Assembly: GCF_001682865.1 (NCBI RefSeq)
Contig: NZ_MAQX01000001.1
Span: forward strand, 434,001-498,000
Reading direction: 5' to 3'
Source of the DNA: Bacillus sp. FJAT-26390
GTDB taxonomy: Bacteria; Bacillota; Bacilli; Paenibacillales; Paenibacillaceae
DNA: 64,000 nucleotides
Shown: positions 53,492 to 61,847 of the stretch, in pieces
Layout of the letters: each line of letters starts with the position of its first letter
Position numbering within the stretch: position 1 is the stretch's first letter
The notes under the pieces: generated by a model
What the model was told of the DNA's origin: nothing
Database searches by the model: none
The model's input: the letters and a program-made list of their open reading frames with translations, nothing else
Translations under genes and position numbers: made by a program

Positions 53492-54018
53492 CCCATTCGC
53501 TGTACTAATGCGTCTACAAATGCTTTGGCATAAGGAGGAAGATCCGGCGGTCGGCGTGCGGAGATGAGGTTTCCGTCAACAACGACGGCTTCATCAAACC
53601 ATGTGGCGCCTGCATTTTCCATGTCGTCACGAATGCCGGGAGTTGAGGTTACTTTGCGGCCCTCTAATATTTTCGCCGAGATAAGTACCCAGCCTGCATG
53701 GCAGATTTGGCCGATTGGCTTGTCCTGCGCATTCAGCTCCTGCACAAGCTGCAGCACCTTCGGGTAACGGCGCAGCTTATCGGGAGCCCAGCCGCCTGGC
53801 ACGAGCAAACCGATAATGTCCGCGCTGTTCACTTCGTCAAATGACATGTCAGCAACAGCAGGCACGCCGTATTTGCCAATATGCTTCTTGCCTTTCTCGG
53901 GTCCTGCATACAAGACGGTTGCACCGGCCTCGCGTGCGCGATAAACGGGATACCATAGCTCCAAATCCTCAAACTCGTCGTCTAGCAAACAGATGACGGT
54001 TTTGTTTTGTAATGACAT
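53488..54018 (-). CDS. DJ-1/PfpI family protein
   Basis: This 176-residue protein has the DJ-1/PfpI fold, with the nucleophilic elbow cysteine in IGQICHAGWVLISA (class of the glutamine amidotransferase fold) and VPGGWAPDKLRR. Members act as glyoxalase/deglycase or protease-like stress proteins. GGAGGGG lies 6 bases before the ATG at 54018. The stop overlaps the ptsI gene by four bases, in a convergent arrangement. Confidence 0.87.
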   Translation of the reverse strand: MSLQNKTVICLLDDEFEDLELWYPVYRAREAGATVLYAGPEKGKKHIGKYGVPAVADMSFDEVNSADIIGLLVPGGWAPDKLRRYPKVLQLVQELNAQDKPIGQICHAGWVLISAKILEGRKVTSTPGIRDDMENAGATWFDEAVVVDGNLISARRPPDLPPYAKAFVDALVQRMG

Positions 54019-54071
54019 TATTTTCCCCTCCATCTATTAAAGATCTCTATTATTGTAACGAAGGAGAAACA

Positions 54072-54509
54072 ATGAAGCAAACAGATTCGATTTCAAAATC
54101 ATTCTCTTACCTTAGGCTGCTTCGTTTTTTGCCCGCGGTAGCCTGGATGGCCGTTATTTTTGCCTTGTCCTCCAGAACTAGCGACGAGATCGGTACGCTG
54201 CTGCCTTTCTTTCAAAAGTTTTTTCCGTTCATGGAAGATTTTAATTGGGGCCATTTTGTCTCTTATTTTGTTTTGGCTCTAACCATCGATTACGGCATCG
54301 GCAAGCGGGGCGACCGTTTCTGGATGAAGGCTGTTATCGTGCTGCTTTGCGGGCTATACGGAATTACGGACGAGTATCATCAATCATTCGTGGGCGGCAG
54401 AATGCCTGACCCTATGGATGTGCGCAACGATATGATAGGAGCTGCGATATGGACAGCTCTTGCAGCAATACCGCCGGTTCGAAAAAAATGGAGAAAAATC
54501 GCCCATTAA
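54072..54509 (+). CDS. VanZ-like membrane protein
   Basis: This 145-residue protein has four hydrophobic segments and the VanZ pattern with AVAWMAVIFALSSRTS near the start, a WGHFVSYFVLAL segment and CGLYGITDEYHQSFVGGRMPDPMDVRNDMIGAAI, all family features. VanZ-like proteins affect cell-envelope drug tolerance, often with unclear activity. The ATG at 54072 follows GAAGGAG. Confidence 0.87.
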   Translation: MKQTDSISKSFSYLRLLRFLPAVAWMAVIFALSSRTSDEIGTLLPFFQKFFPFMEDFNWGHFVSYFVLALTIDYGIGKRGDRFWMKAVIVLLCGLYGITDEYHQSFVGGRMPDPMDVRNDMIGAAIWTALAAIPPVRKKWRKIAH

Positions 54510-54671
54510 TTCGGAAGCTTTTGGCAGGCTCCAAAGATGAATTTAGTAGTAAAAATTACATAGCTGTGTAAGCAGGAATTTATGCGAAAATGGTCGAATC
54601 ATTTATACTATTGTAACTCTAAAAAGCAATACTTAGCGGCGATAGCTGCTACTAAGAAGGAGTGGACCACT

Positions 54672-55085
54672 TTGCATAAGCGGTGTCATTGTGGTGACAT
54701 CATGAAGATGAAACTGCGCACAGTAATTTATTCGGGGAAGGTCGAGATCGACAACGTACCGATTTTCTCATGCACTACCTGCAATAGGAGCGAAGTTTTT
54801 CCGGAGGTGAAGCCGGATTTAACGGGATTAATATCGCAATTGGGGGCTCAACCAGATAAACAAACCTTTCTTTTTAATGAATGCAATGAATGGGCGAACT
54901 TGCTGGTAGAGGCGAAGGCGGAGAAGCAGCAGACGGACCAATCCGCTTTCGAGAGATTGGTAGAGCAGCGAATCAATAAGCTGCTGGATTTGTATTTGCT
55001 TGCTCAGTCTCTTAATGATGAGGCTTGGATCGAGGATTTAAAAAAGCGGCTTGAGCAAATAAGCCGTCGCACTCTCCTTACATAG
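54672..55085 (+). CDS. Zinc-ribbon YgiT-like protein (137 aa)
   Basis: The N-terminus holds two Cys-x-Cys / Cys-x-x-Cys pairs (RCHCGD and SCTTCNRS) about 35 residues apart, a zinc ribbon of the type seen in YgiT/MqsA N-terminal domains. The remaining 90 residues are helical (VEAKAEKQQTDQS, LVEQRINKLLDLYLLAQSLND). No toxin partner is adjacent. The TTG at 54672 is chosen because AAGGAG sits 9 bases upstream. Confidence 0.7.
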   Translation: MHKRCHCGDIMKMKLRTVIYSGKVEIDNVPIFSCTTCNRSEVFPEVKPDLTGLISQLGAQPDKQTFLFNECNEWANLLVEAKAEKQQTDQSAFERLVEQRINKLLDLYLLAQSLNDEAWIEDLKKRLEQISRRTLLT

Positions 55086-55320
55086 TCGCTTTGGACCAGC
55101 GGGCTTTCAGGCTATACGAGCCGCAGCAGAGCGGACACTGCGTCCATCATGGAAGCGATGCTTTTTATCCTCGCTCTTTGTGTGACGCAGGCTGTGGACG
55201 GGAGCTGTTAGAATGGATAGGCCCGTGTGTGCTCGAGTGTTTTTGAAGATAAGATTTGGGGTTTAGCAGTGACCATAGGGCAAGCCGAAGGGAGGAAACT
55301 TCCAAGGCTTGCCCTTTTCC
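55086..55320 (+). ncRNA. Candidate structured RNA with intrinsic terminator
   Basis: The 190-base region before the terminator folds around CTGCGTC (55138-55144) pairing with GACGCAG (55184-55190), with an inner AGCGA/TCGCT helix and an outer CGGGC (55100-55104)/GCCCG (55221-55225) pairing. A strong terminator (55278-55320) ends it. No long open frame lies here. Promoter and identity are unknown, and it could also be the 3' end of the preceding transcript. Confidence 0.35.
55278..55320 (+). terminator. Terminator upstream of ccpA
   Basis: GGGCAAGCC pairs with GGCTTGCCC, with an inner GGGAGGAAACTTCC structure, followed by TTTT. Confidence 0.85.
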
Positions 55321-55522
55321 ATTTGTAGATATGTTGAAATATTTTGGAGGGCAAACGGGAGGCAAAACAGCATTTCTGCGCTTATCCAGCCGCGCGGCAA
55401 GCCTTATATCTCTGCAACATTACCATAGCATTCAGGCTGTTTGTGCTGTGCATTTGGCTATAGATGATTGTTGAAAAAATCAATGAAAGCACGGAATATC
55501 AGGGTTTTTGACGTCTTTTGTT
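55321..55522. other. Intergenic region upstream of ccpA
   Basis: Apart from a repeated GGAGGGCAAAC / GGGAGGCAAAA word at 55346-55368, I see no gene, tRNA or clear structure. The ccpA promoter starts at 55523. Confidence 0.4.
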
Positions 55523-55551
55523 TTGCGTTGCCTTTCCCTTTATGCTATGAT
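55523..55551 (+). promoter_or_regulatory. Promoter of ccpA
   Basis: TTGCGT (55523-55528) and TATGAT (55546-55551) are spaced 17 bases, about 57 bases before the ccpA start. Confidence 0.65.
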
Positions 55552-55607
55552 TACGTTAATATACGGTGTACGAAATTTTAAAATTTGAGCTAATGGAGAG
55601 AACCACT

Positions 55608-56612
55608 GTGACGGTAACCATTTATGATGTAGCAAGAGAAGCAGGAGTGTCGATGGCTACGGTTTCCCGGGTTGTAAATAACAATCCCAATGTGAAACCA
55701 GCAACACGCAAGAAAGTATATGAAGCAATTGAACGGTTAGGGTATCGTCCAAATGCTGTAGCAAGAGGTCTTGCGAGCAAAAAAACGACTACAGTTGGCG
55801 TTGTCATTCCCGATATTTCGAATGCCATTTTTGCCGAGGTAGCGCGCGGAATCGAAGATATAGCGAACATGTATCATTATAATATTATTTTGTGCAACGC
55901 GGACAAGAAGAAAGACAAAGAAATCCGCGTAATCAACACCCTTCTGGAGAAGCAGGTCGACGGTCTGTTGTTTATGGGCGGCGCCGTAACAGAAGAGCAT
56001 CTGCAAGCATTCAAGACAGCAAACGTACCGATTGTACTTTGCGCGACTTCCGATGAAAGCGGACAAATTCCGTCTGTCGACATCAACCATGAGGACGCTG
56101 CTTTTGACGCGGTTCAACAGCTGCTTGCACAAGGACATAGACGTATTGCGATGATTAGCGGCACGCTGCAAGATCCGTCGATTGGTTATGCAAGGTTCCA
56201 AGGCTACAAGCGCGCGCTTGAAGCTGCCGGCATTGCCTATGACGATTCCTTGGTGCGCATCGGCAATTATCGTTACGAATCAGGCGCGGAAGCAATGAAA
56301 TATTTTATTGAGCTGGACGAGCGTCCAACAGCTGTTTTCTCTGCAACGGATGAAATGGCGATTGGCGCGATTCACAGCATTCAAGACTCCGGCTTGAAAG
56401 TGCCGGAAGATATCTCCGTAATTAGTGTTGATAATAGCCGGATGGCATCGATGGTTCGTCCGCAGCTTACTGCAGTAGCGCAGCCCATGTACGATATCGG
56501 TGCGGTTTCCATGCGTTTGCTGACGAAGCTGATGAAGAAGGAAAACGTTGATCAATCCAAAGTAGTACTGCCGCATGAAATCGTTGTGCGTCAATCGGTT
56601 GGAGGAGTATAA
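55608..56612 (+). CDS. ccpA: Catabolite control protein A
   Basis: This LacI-family regulator binds cre sites with HPr-Ser-P and controls carbon catabolite repression. The N-terminal helix-turn-helix and hinge match CcpA ([51 protein letters not shown]), and the body has the ligand domain (total 334 residues). The GTG at 55608 gives the family-typical start with a GGAGAG site; upstream ATG/TTG options would add extra residues. It is followed by mtnN, 6 bases away. Likely targets in this window are acsA and acuA. Confidence 0.96.
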   Translation: MTVTIYDVAREAGVSMATVSRVVNNNPNVKPATRKKVYEAIERLGYRPNAVARGLASKKTTTVGVVIPDISNAIFAEVARGIEDIANMYHYNIILCNADKKKDKEIRVINTLLEKQVDGLLFMGGAVTEEHLQAFKTANVPIVLCATSDESGQIPSVDINHEDAAFDAVQQLLAQGHRRIAMISGTLQDPSIGYARFQGYKRALEAAGIAYDDSLVRIGNYRYESGAEAMKYFIELDERPTAVFSATDEMAIGAIHSIQDSGLKVPEDISVISVDNSRMASMVRPQLTAVAQPMYDIGAVSMRLLTKLMKKENVDQSKVVLPHEIVVRQSVGGV

Positions 56613-56617
56613 AAGAA

Positions 56618-57316
56618 ATGTCGTTTAACAAAATTGGTATTATTGGGGCTATGGCGGAAGAAATTGAATTGCTGCATGAGCATGTTAACGTAGCGTCTCA
56701 GGTGACGAAAGCAGGCATCACCTATTATGAAGGCACGTTTCACGATAAAGCGATTATTTATTGCAAATCGGGCGTAGGTAAAGTAAATGCAGCCGTATGC
56801 ACGCAAATTTTGCTTGATCTCGGAGCTGATTGCGTACTGTTTACAGGCGTAGCGGGCGCAGTTGACCCTCAGCTAAACATTGGGGATATTGTCGTTTCCA
56901 CAAGCTGCGTGCAGCATGATATGGATTGCTCGCCGCTTGGCTTTGCACGCGGGACGATACCTTTTCATCCTAGATCGGAATTTCCGGCTGACGAGCGCTT
57001 GATCGAGCTTGCTTCAGCAGCAAGCGAACGACTTTTTGCAGGACGCAGCCTTAAGGGCAAAGTGCTGTCAGGCGATCAATTTATTGCTAGCCGCGAGACT
57101 GTGAAGCTGCTGCATGAGACGCTGGACGGCGCATGCGCGGAAATGGAAGGAGCTTCGGTCGCACAGGTATGCGATATGAATGAAACGCCATTTGTGATCA
57201 TTCGTTCGATGTCGGACAAGGCTGATGGATCGGCTCACGTGAACTTCCCGGAGTTTACGGTTAAAGCGTCCAACAATTCCTACCAAATTATTGATGATAT
57301 CATCAAACATATTTAA
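56618..57316 (+). CDS. mtnN: 5'-methylthioadenosine/S-adenosylhomocysteine nucleosidase
   Basis: This enzyme cleaves adenine from methylthioadenosine and S-adenosylhomocysteine and so recycles methionine. It opens with IGIIGAMAEEIELL (catalytic Glu), contains FTGVAGAVDPQLNIGDIVVST and ends in MEGASVAQVC and SMSDKADGSA with the catalytic Asp. With 232 residues it has normal length. GGAGGAG overlaps the ccpA end, suggesting an operon with ccpA. Confidence 0.95.
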   Translation: MSFNKIGIIGAMAEEIELLHEHVNVASQVTKAGITYYEGTFHDKAIIYCKSGVGKVNAAVCTQILLDLGADCVLFTGVAGAVDPQLNIGDIVVSTSCVQHDMDCSPLGFARGTIPFHPRSEFPADERLIELASAASERLFAGRSLKGKVLSGDQFIASRETVKLLHETLDGACAEMEGASVAQVCDMNETPFVIIRSMSDKADGSAHVNFPEFTVKASNNSYQIIDDIIKHI

Positions 57317-57326
57317 TGCATTTAGA

Positions 57327-57371
57327 AGAGAACAAGCCCCGATTCTGGCATCGGAGCTTGTTCTTTTTTTG
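57327..57371. terminator. Terminator between mtnN and acuC
   Basis: AGAACAAGC-CCCGAT pairs with ATCGG-AGCTTGTTCT, followed by T-run. Convergent genes share it. Confidence 0.92.
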
Positions 57372-57392
57372 TTATGGTTTTAAGAGGCGGCT

Positions 57393-58571
57393 TTAAATAT
57401 CCTGGACTACGATCTTTTGCATCGCCCTATTTTTTTCGGTGATCTCGGTCCGCCTTGGCATAGGCTCGATGTCAGATGGATCATCCAGCCATTTTGTCGG
57501 CAGCTTGAGCGGACTTATTGCGGCCCAGCGCTGAAGCCAGCTATCAGGAAGCGAAGGCGCTTCACCAGCAGTTACCGCTTTAGCGATGGGGTGTTCTATC
57601 ATCGTGAGCCACACCAATGACCAAGCTCTAGGCACAACGCGGAAAATGTCATAACCGCCGCCGCCAAGCGCAATCCAGCGCCCATCAGTATGCTCATGGG
57701 CAAGCTCATGAATGATTGCTGGAATCTCGGCATAGATCCGCATGCTGCAATGGATATGGGAAAGCGGGTCGTATGCATGCGCATCACAGCCATGCTGGCT
57801 AATAATGATGTCCGGTTTGAAGGCTTCGATCACTTTGCGAAGGGTGACATTAAAGCTCTCCAGCCACGAGTCATCCTCGGTATAAGGCTCAAGCGGAACA
57901 TTGTAGCAGGCGCCTAAGCCATGGTCCACGCCCTTTTCGTACACGAAGCCTGTTCCAGGGAACAGAAATTTACCGGTTTCATGTATCGAATAGGTGCAAA
58001 CGTTAGGATCATCATAGAAAACCCACTGAACGCCATCTCCGTGGTGGACATCCGTGTCAATATAAAGTACTCTAGCGTCGTAGGTTTGGCGGATATGTTT
58101 GATTGCGACCGCTGCATCGTTATATACGCAAAAGCCAGAAGCGCGGTCAGGAAAGGCATGGTGCAGTCCGCCGGCGATGTGGTAAGCATGCTTGGTTCGG
58201 CCTGTCATAACCGCATCAGCCGCAGCTACGGAGCCGCTGACAATCGTCATCGCAGCTTTATGCATTCCTGGAAAATAAGGCGTATCCTCGGTGTGAAGGC
58301 CGAATTGCTGAGCGAGAGTGCTGCTGTCATTAAATTCCGCGTCCTCGCTTAATTGCTTGACCGCTGATAGATAGTCGGTTCGGTGAACGAGCGACAGCAG
58401 CTCTTCCTCGGAGTAGGAGGGAGGAGCCTCCATTTGCTTCTCAGAAATCGCGTTTATTTCTTTAAGCAGGTCTATCGTTAGCGTAATCCGCAGCGGATCG
58501 AAAGGATGCTCCTCACCGAATTTATATCCGCTAGAATCCGTATGATGAATGAATATAGCATCTGAAGCCAT
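57393..58571 (-). CDS. acuC: Acetoin utilization protein AcuC (histone deacetylase family)
   Basis: This zinc-dependent deacetylase of the class I/II HDAC fold activates acetyl-CoA synthetase by removing the acetyl group from its lysine. It has GGLHHAFPDRASGFCVYNDAAVAI, the zinc-binding DTDVHHGDG, and the C-terminal GGGGYD motif. At 392 residues it matches AcuC. AGGAGG lies 6 bases before the ATG at 58571. A 589-base repeat array separates it from acuA. Confidence 0.94.
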   Translation of the reverse strand: MASDAIFIHHTDSSGYKFGEEHPFDPLRITLTIDLLKEINAISEKQMEAPPSYSEEELLSLVHRTDYLSAVKQLSEDAEFNDSSTLAQQFGLHTEDTPYFPGMHKAAMTIVSGSVAAADAVMTGRTKHAYHIAGGLHHAFPDRASGFCVYNDAAVAIKHIRQTYDARVLYIDTDVHHGDGVQWVFYDDPNVCTYSIHETGKFLFPGTGFVYEKGVDHGLGACYNVPLEPYTEDDSWLESFNVTLRKVIEAFKPDIIISQHGCDAHAYDPLSHIHCSMRIYAEIPAIIHELAHEHTDGRWIALGGGGYDIFRVVPRAWSLVWLTMIEHPIAKAVTAGEAPSLPDSWLQRWAAISPLKLPTKWLDDPSDIEPMPRRTEITEKNRAMQKIVVQDI

Positions 58572-58586
58572 CCCTATCCTCCTAAA

Positions 58587-59175
58587 AGGTTTGCGAAGCA
58601 AACCTACTTCGTAAGCATGAGCTAAGGTTTGCGAAGCAAACCTACTTCGTAAGCATGAGCTAAGGTTTGCGAAGCAAACCTACTTCGTAAGCATGAGCTA
58701 AGGTTTGCGAAGCAAACCTACTTCGTAAGCATGAGCTAAGGTTTGCGAAGCAAACCTACTTCGTAAGCATGAGCTAAGGTTTGCGAAGCAAACCTACTTC
58801 GTAAGCATGAGCTAAGGTTTGCGAAGCAAACCTACTTCGTAAGCATGAGCTAAGGTTTGCGAAGCAAACCTACTTCGTAAGCATGAGCTAAGGTTTGCGA
58901 AGCAAACCTACTTCGTAAGCATGAGCTAAGGTTTGCGAAGCAAACCTACTTCGTAAGCATGAGCTAAGGTTTGCGAAGCAAACCTACTTCGTAAGCATGA
59001 GCTAAGGTTTGCGAAGCAAACCTACTTCGTAAGCATGAGCTAAGGTTTGCGAAGCAAACCTACTTCGTAAGCATGAGCTAAGGTTTGCGAAGCAAACCTA
59101 CTTCGTAAGCATGAGCTAAGGTTTGCGAAGCAAACCTACTTCGTAAGCATGAGCTAAGGTTTGCGAAGCAAACCT
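58587..59175. repeat. 15.5-copy tandem repeat of a 38-bp unit
   Basis: The 38-base unit is repeated exactly 15 times from 58587 to 59156 with no substitution, plus a 19-base half copy to 59175. Half of the unit is AGGTTTGCGAAGCAAACCT, a perfect 8-base inverted repeat with a 3-base loop; the other half is a 19-base spacer starting ACTTCGTAAG. The array begins 5 bases after the acuA stop and ends 8 bases before the acuC ribosome site (transcribed right to left). As 38 is not a multiple of 3, it has stops in every frame and is not coding. Confidence 0.97.
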
Positions 59176-59180
59176 GCTGC

Positions 59181-59816
59181 TTAATACATAAAGCGTTGCC
59201 GAAAGCGAACCCGGTCAAAATGCTCGACAGAGCTGAGCGGAACTTCCTTGCCAATGCGCACCATGAGGCAATTAGCCGGATGGGAGCAAATTTCGGGATC
59301 ATCCGTTGCGAACCAAACCATGCCAACGGATTGCATCAATCTCTCCATCATTTTGCGGTAATCCCACACGTTCAGCTTTGTTCCTTCCAAATCCCAGTGC
59401 CAATAATATTCAGTCGTAAAAACAATCATGTTCTCTAGTTGTTCTTCTGCAAAAGCGAGCTGAATCATTCGCTTTCCTAAGCCTGCGCCGCGATAATCAT
59501 CCGCTACTTCTATCGCTCCAAGCTCAATGAGATCGGTCATTCCGCCTTCCGACCAGCGTTCAAGCTCATCGGCATAGTGAAAGGTGACGTAGCCGACGAT
59601 AACGTCACCCTCACGCGTCAAAATGATTCTTCCTTCATCAAGCCCAGCGATCTCGACAAGCGCATCATGCTGCTCATGCGGCCTGCGGAATGCGTCTAGC
59701 GATTTGTGCATCTTCATGTTTGCTAGCCGCTCAGGCGGTACGGGTCCTTCAATAATAAGCTCACGGCTTGCGTCCAGAGCGAGCTGTTCCCGCTGCAAAC
59801 GCTTTCGATGTTCCAA
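59181..59816 (-). CDS. acuA: Acetoin utilization GNAT acetyltransferase AcuA
   Basis: This GNAT-family protein acetylates the active-site lysine of AcsA and switches it off. The core motif EVADDYRGAGLGKRMIQLAF (R-x-x-G-x-G) is at about residues 103-122, and the tail KEVPLSSVEHFDRVRFRQRF resembles AcuA. With 211 residues it is full length. It starts with TTG at 59816, preceded by AAGGGGG. A cre-like site overlaps codons 3-7. Its gene is divergent from acsA, as in B. subtilis. Confidence 0.9.
   Translation of the reverse strand: MEHRKRLQREQLALDASRELIIEGPVPPERLANMKMHKSLDAFRRPHEQHDALVEIAGLDEGRIILTREGDVIVGYVTFHYADELERWSEGGMTDLIELGAIEVADDYRGAGLGKRMIQLAFAEEQLENMIVFTTEYYWHWDLEGTKLNVWDYRKMMERLMQSVGMVWFATDDPEICSHPANCLMVRIGKEVPLSSVEHFDRVRFRQRFMY
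59794..59807. promoter_or_regulatory. Candidate cre site inside the acuA start
   Basis: On the minus strand CGAAAGCGTTTGCA matches TGWAANCGNTNWCA at all but the first and one inner position. It sits about 65 bases downstream of the predicted start site, a usual place for CcpA roadblock repression. Confidence 0.6.
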
Positions 59817-59870
59817 GGCTGAACCCCCTTTGCTGTTAGGCTGCTGTCAGATCTCAAACCTCTACTACTC

Positions 59871-59899
59871 TTTATAACAAACATTCGAGTAAATGAAAA
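59871..59899 (-). promoter_or_regulatory. Promoter of acuA
   Basis: On the minus strand, TTTTCA (-35, plus-strand 59894-59899) and TATAAA (-10, plus-strand 59871-59876) are 17 bases apart. Confidence 0.6.
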
Positions 59900-59904
59900 G
59901 CGTA

Positions 59905-59932
59905 GTCGAATAGAAAAAGGTTATGCTATAAT
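59905..59932 (+). promoter_or_regulatory. Promoter of acsA
   Basis: GTCGAA (59905-59910) and TATAAT (59927-59932) are 16 bases apart. The -35 is poor, so an activator or alternative start is possible. The 5' leader is about 120 bases. Confidence 0.55.
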
Positions 59933-60003
59933 AGGTTTGGCGGTTGAAATCATGGGTATGCGAATGGTAGTCAGCTTGTTTGCCTCAAGTAATGACTCGA
60001 TTT

Positions 60004-60017
60004 TGAAAGCGTATTCT
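60004..60017 (+). promoter_or_regulatory. Candidate cre site of acsA
   Basis: TGAAAGCGTATTCT matches the cre consensus TGWAANCGNTNWCA at 12 of 14 positions, about 72 bases downstream of the predicted start site and 40 bases before the ATG. CcpA, encoded at 55608, is the expected binder. Confidence 0.6.
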
Positions 60018-60056
60018 TATGGATGAAACATACAGATTTGATGGGAGAGTGATAGT

Positions 60057-61781
60057 ATGATCAACTTACATCAAGAAAGAATTCCAGCAACGGCACAAAA
60101 TCCGAATTTACCGAGCTATGAAGCAGCAGTAGACTCCTTTGATTGGAGCCAGATCGAAAGTCAATTCAGCTGGCATACGACAGGAAAAGTGAATATGGCT
60201 TATGAAGCCATCGATCGACATGTCGAGCAAGGCAAAGGCGGGAAAATTGCGCTCTATTATAGCGATAATGAGCGCGATGAATCCTATACTTTTGAGCAGC
60301 TGAGCAAGCAATCCAATCGTTTTGCAAACGTTTTACGCAAGCTTGGCATTACGAAGGGCGAACGTGTCTTTATTTTTATGCCTAGGACGCCTGAGTTGTA
60401 TTTCAGTGCGCTTGGCGCGCTTAAGGTTGGCGCAGTTGTAGGACCTTTATTTGAAGCTTTCATGGAGACGGCGGTAAAGGATCGGCTGCAGGACAGCGAA
60501 GCTACAGCGATCATTACGACGCCTGCTTTATTCAAGCGGATAAAGCGCGATGAGCTGCCTAATCTGAAGCATGTGATCGTCTTCGGACAAGATGTGCCGA
60601 AGGAAGAGGGCATCATCGATTTTGCGGAAGAAATGGCTGTTGCATCGGACGAAGCAGAGATCGAGTGGCTTGATCGCGAGGATGGCCTTATTTTGCATTA
60701 TACTTCCGGTTCAACCGGCAAGCCTAAAGGTGTCTACCATGTTCAAAATGCGATGATACAGCATATGTACACGGGACAAATTGTACTTGATTTGAAAGAA
60801 ACGGATATTTATTGGTGCACAGCCGATCCAGGCTGGGTGACGGGCACGTCATACGGCATTTTTGCCCCGTGGCTGAACGGCGCTACGAATGTCATTCGAG
60901 GCGGACGTTTCAGTCCAAGCGATTGGTATAGCGTTATTCAAAAATACGGCGTAACCGTCTGGTACAGTGCACCTACAGCTTTCCGCATGCTTATGGGCGC
61001 GGGCGATGATATCTCCCAGCAGTTCAACCTGACAAGCTTGCGTCATGTGCTTAGCGTAGGCGAGCCGCTGAACCCAGAAGTTGTCCGGTGGGGACTGAAG
61101 GTATATGGCCAACGCATTCATGATACTTGGTGGATGACGGAGACCGGCGGCCAGCTAATTTGCAACTATCCGAGCATGGACATTAAGCCAGGCTCGATGG
61201 GCAAGCCTTTACCGGGCATTAAAGCTGCGATTATCGATGACAGCGGCAATGAGGTTCCGCCTTACCGGATGGGAAATCTAGCGATTCAAACCCCTTGGCC
61301 GTCCATGATGCGCAAGGTATGGAATAATCCTTCGAAATACGAAGAGTATTTTTACCTAAAAGGCTGGTATATCTCAGGTGACTCCGCTTATATGGATGAA
61401 GACGGCTATTTCTGGTTCCAGGGACGCATCGACGATGTCATTAATACAGCGGGCGAGCGCGTAGGGCCGTTCGAGGTAGAGAGCAAGCTGGTTGAGCATC
61501 CGGCAGTAGCGGAGGCGGGCGTAATCGGCAAGCCAGACCCGATGCGCGGAGAAATTATAAAAGCGTTCATCGCGCTGCGCGAAGGTTATGTGGCTTCGGA
61601 TGAGTTGAAGCAGGAAATTTCGCAATTCGTAAAAGTAGGCTTATCCGCGCATGCAGCGCCAAGAGAAATCGAGTTTAAAGATAAGCTTCCAAAAACGAGA
61701 AGCGGCAAAATTATGCGACGCGTCTTGAAGGCGTGGGAACTGAATTTGCCAACGGGCGATTTGTCCACGATCGAGGACTAG
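60057..61781 (+). CDS. acsA: Acetyl-CoA synthetase
   Basis: This enzyme activates acetate to acetyl-CoA using ATP. The adenylation P-loop YTSGSTGKPKGV (about residue 218), the A-motif DTWWMTETGG, GWYISGDSAYMDEDGYFWFQGR and the C-terminal acetylation site KTRSGKIMRR are present, the lysine at residue 551 near the B. subtilis position 549. At 574 residues it matches AcsA. The gene is divergent from acuA-acuC and probably under CcpA control. It is expected to be controlled after translation by AcuA/AcuC. Confidence 0.96.
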   Translation: MINLHQERIPATAQNPNLPSYEAAVDSFDWSQIESQFSWHTTGKVNMAYEAIDRHVEQGKGGKIALYYSDNERDESYTFEQLSKQSNRFANVLRKLGITKGERVFIFMPRTPELYFSALGALKVGAVVGPLFEAFMETAVKDRLQDSEATAIITTPALFKRIKRDELPNLKHVIVFGQDVPKEEGIIDFAEEMAVASDEAEIEWLDREDGLILHYTSGSTGKPKGVYHVQNAMIQHMYTGQIVLDLKETDIYWCTADPGWVTGTSYGIFAPWLNGATNVIRGGRFSPSDWYSVIQKYGVTVWYSAPTAFRMLMGAGDDISQQFNLTSLRHVLSVGEPLNPEVVRWGLKVYGQRIHDTWWMTETGGQLICNYPSMDIKPGSMGKPLPGIKAAIIDDSGNEVPPYRMGNLAIQTPWPSMMRKVWNNPSKYEEYFYLKGWYISGDSAYMDEDGYFWFQGRIDDVINTAGERVGPFEVESKLVEHPAVAEAGVIGKPDPMRGEIIKAFIALREGYVASDELKQEISQFVKVGLSAHAAPREIEFKDKLPKTRSGKIMRRVLKAWELNLPTGDLSTIED

Positions 61782-61796
61782 GTTCATAAACATAGA

Positions 61797-61838
61797 AGAG
61801 AGGATGTCTCCCAAACGGGCGGCATCCTCTCTTTTTGT
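61797..61838. terminator. Terminator after acsA
   Basis: AGAGAGGATG pairs with CATCCTCTCT around a loop, followed by TTTTT. It also serves the convergent VOC gene. Confidence 0.92.
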
Positions 61839-61847
61839 TTTTGCATA

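Noticed and set aside
58587..59175. CRISPR array
   Set aside because: The intervals between the palindromic halves are identical in all copies, so there are no unique spacers. It is a plain tandem repeat, and no cas genes are nearby.
59078..59326. Minus-strand ORF running from acuA into the repeat array
   Set aside because: It is an out-of-frame shadow of acuA with no ribosome site, and it stops inside the array. The 38-base unit cannot stay in one frame.
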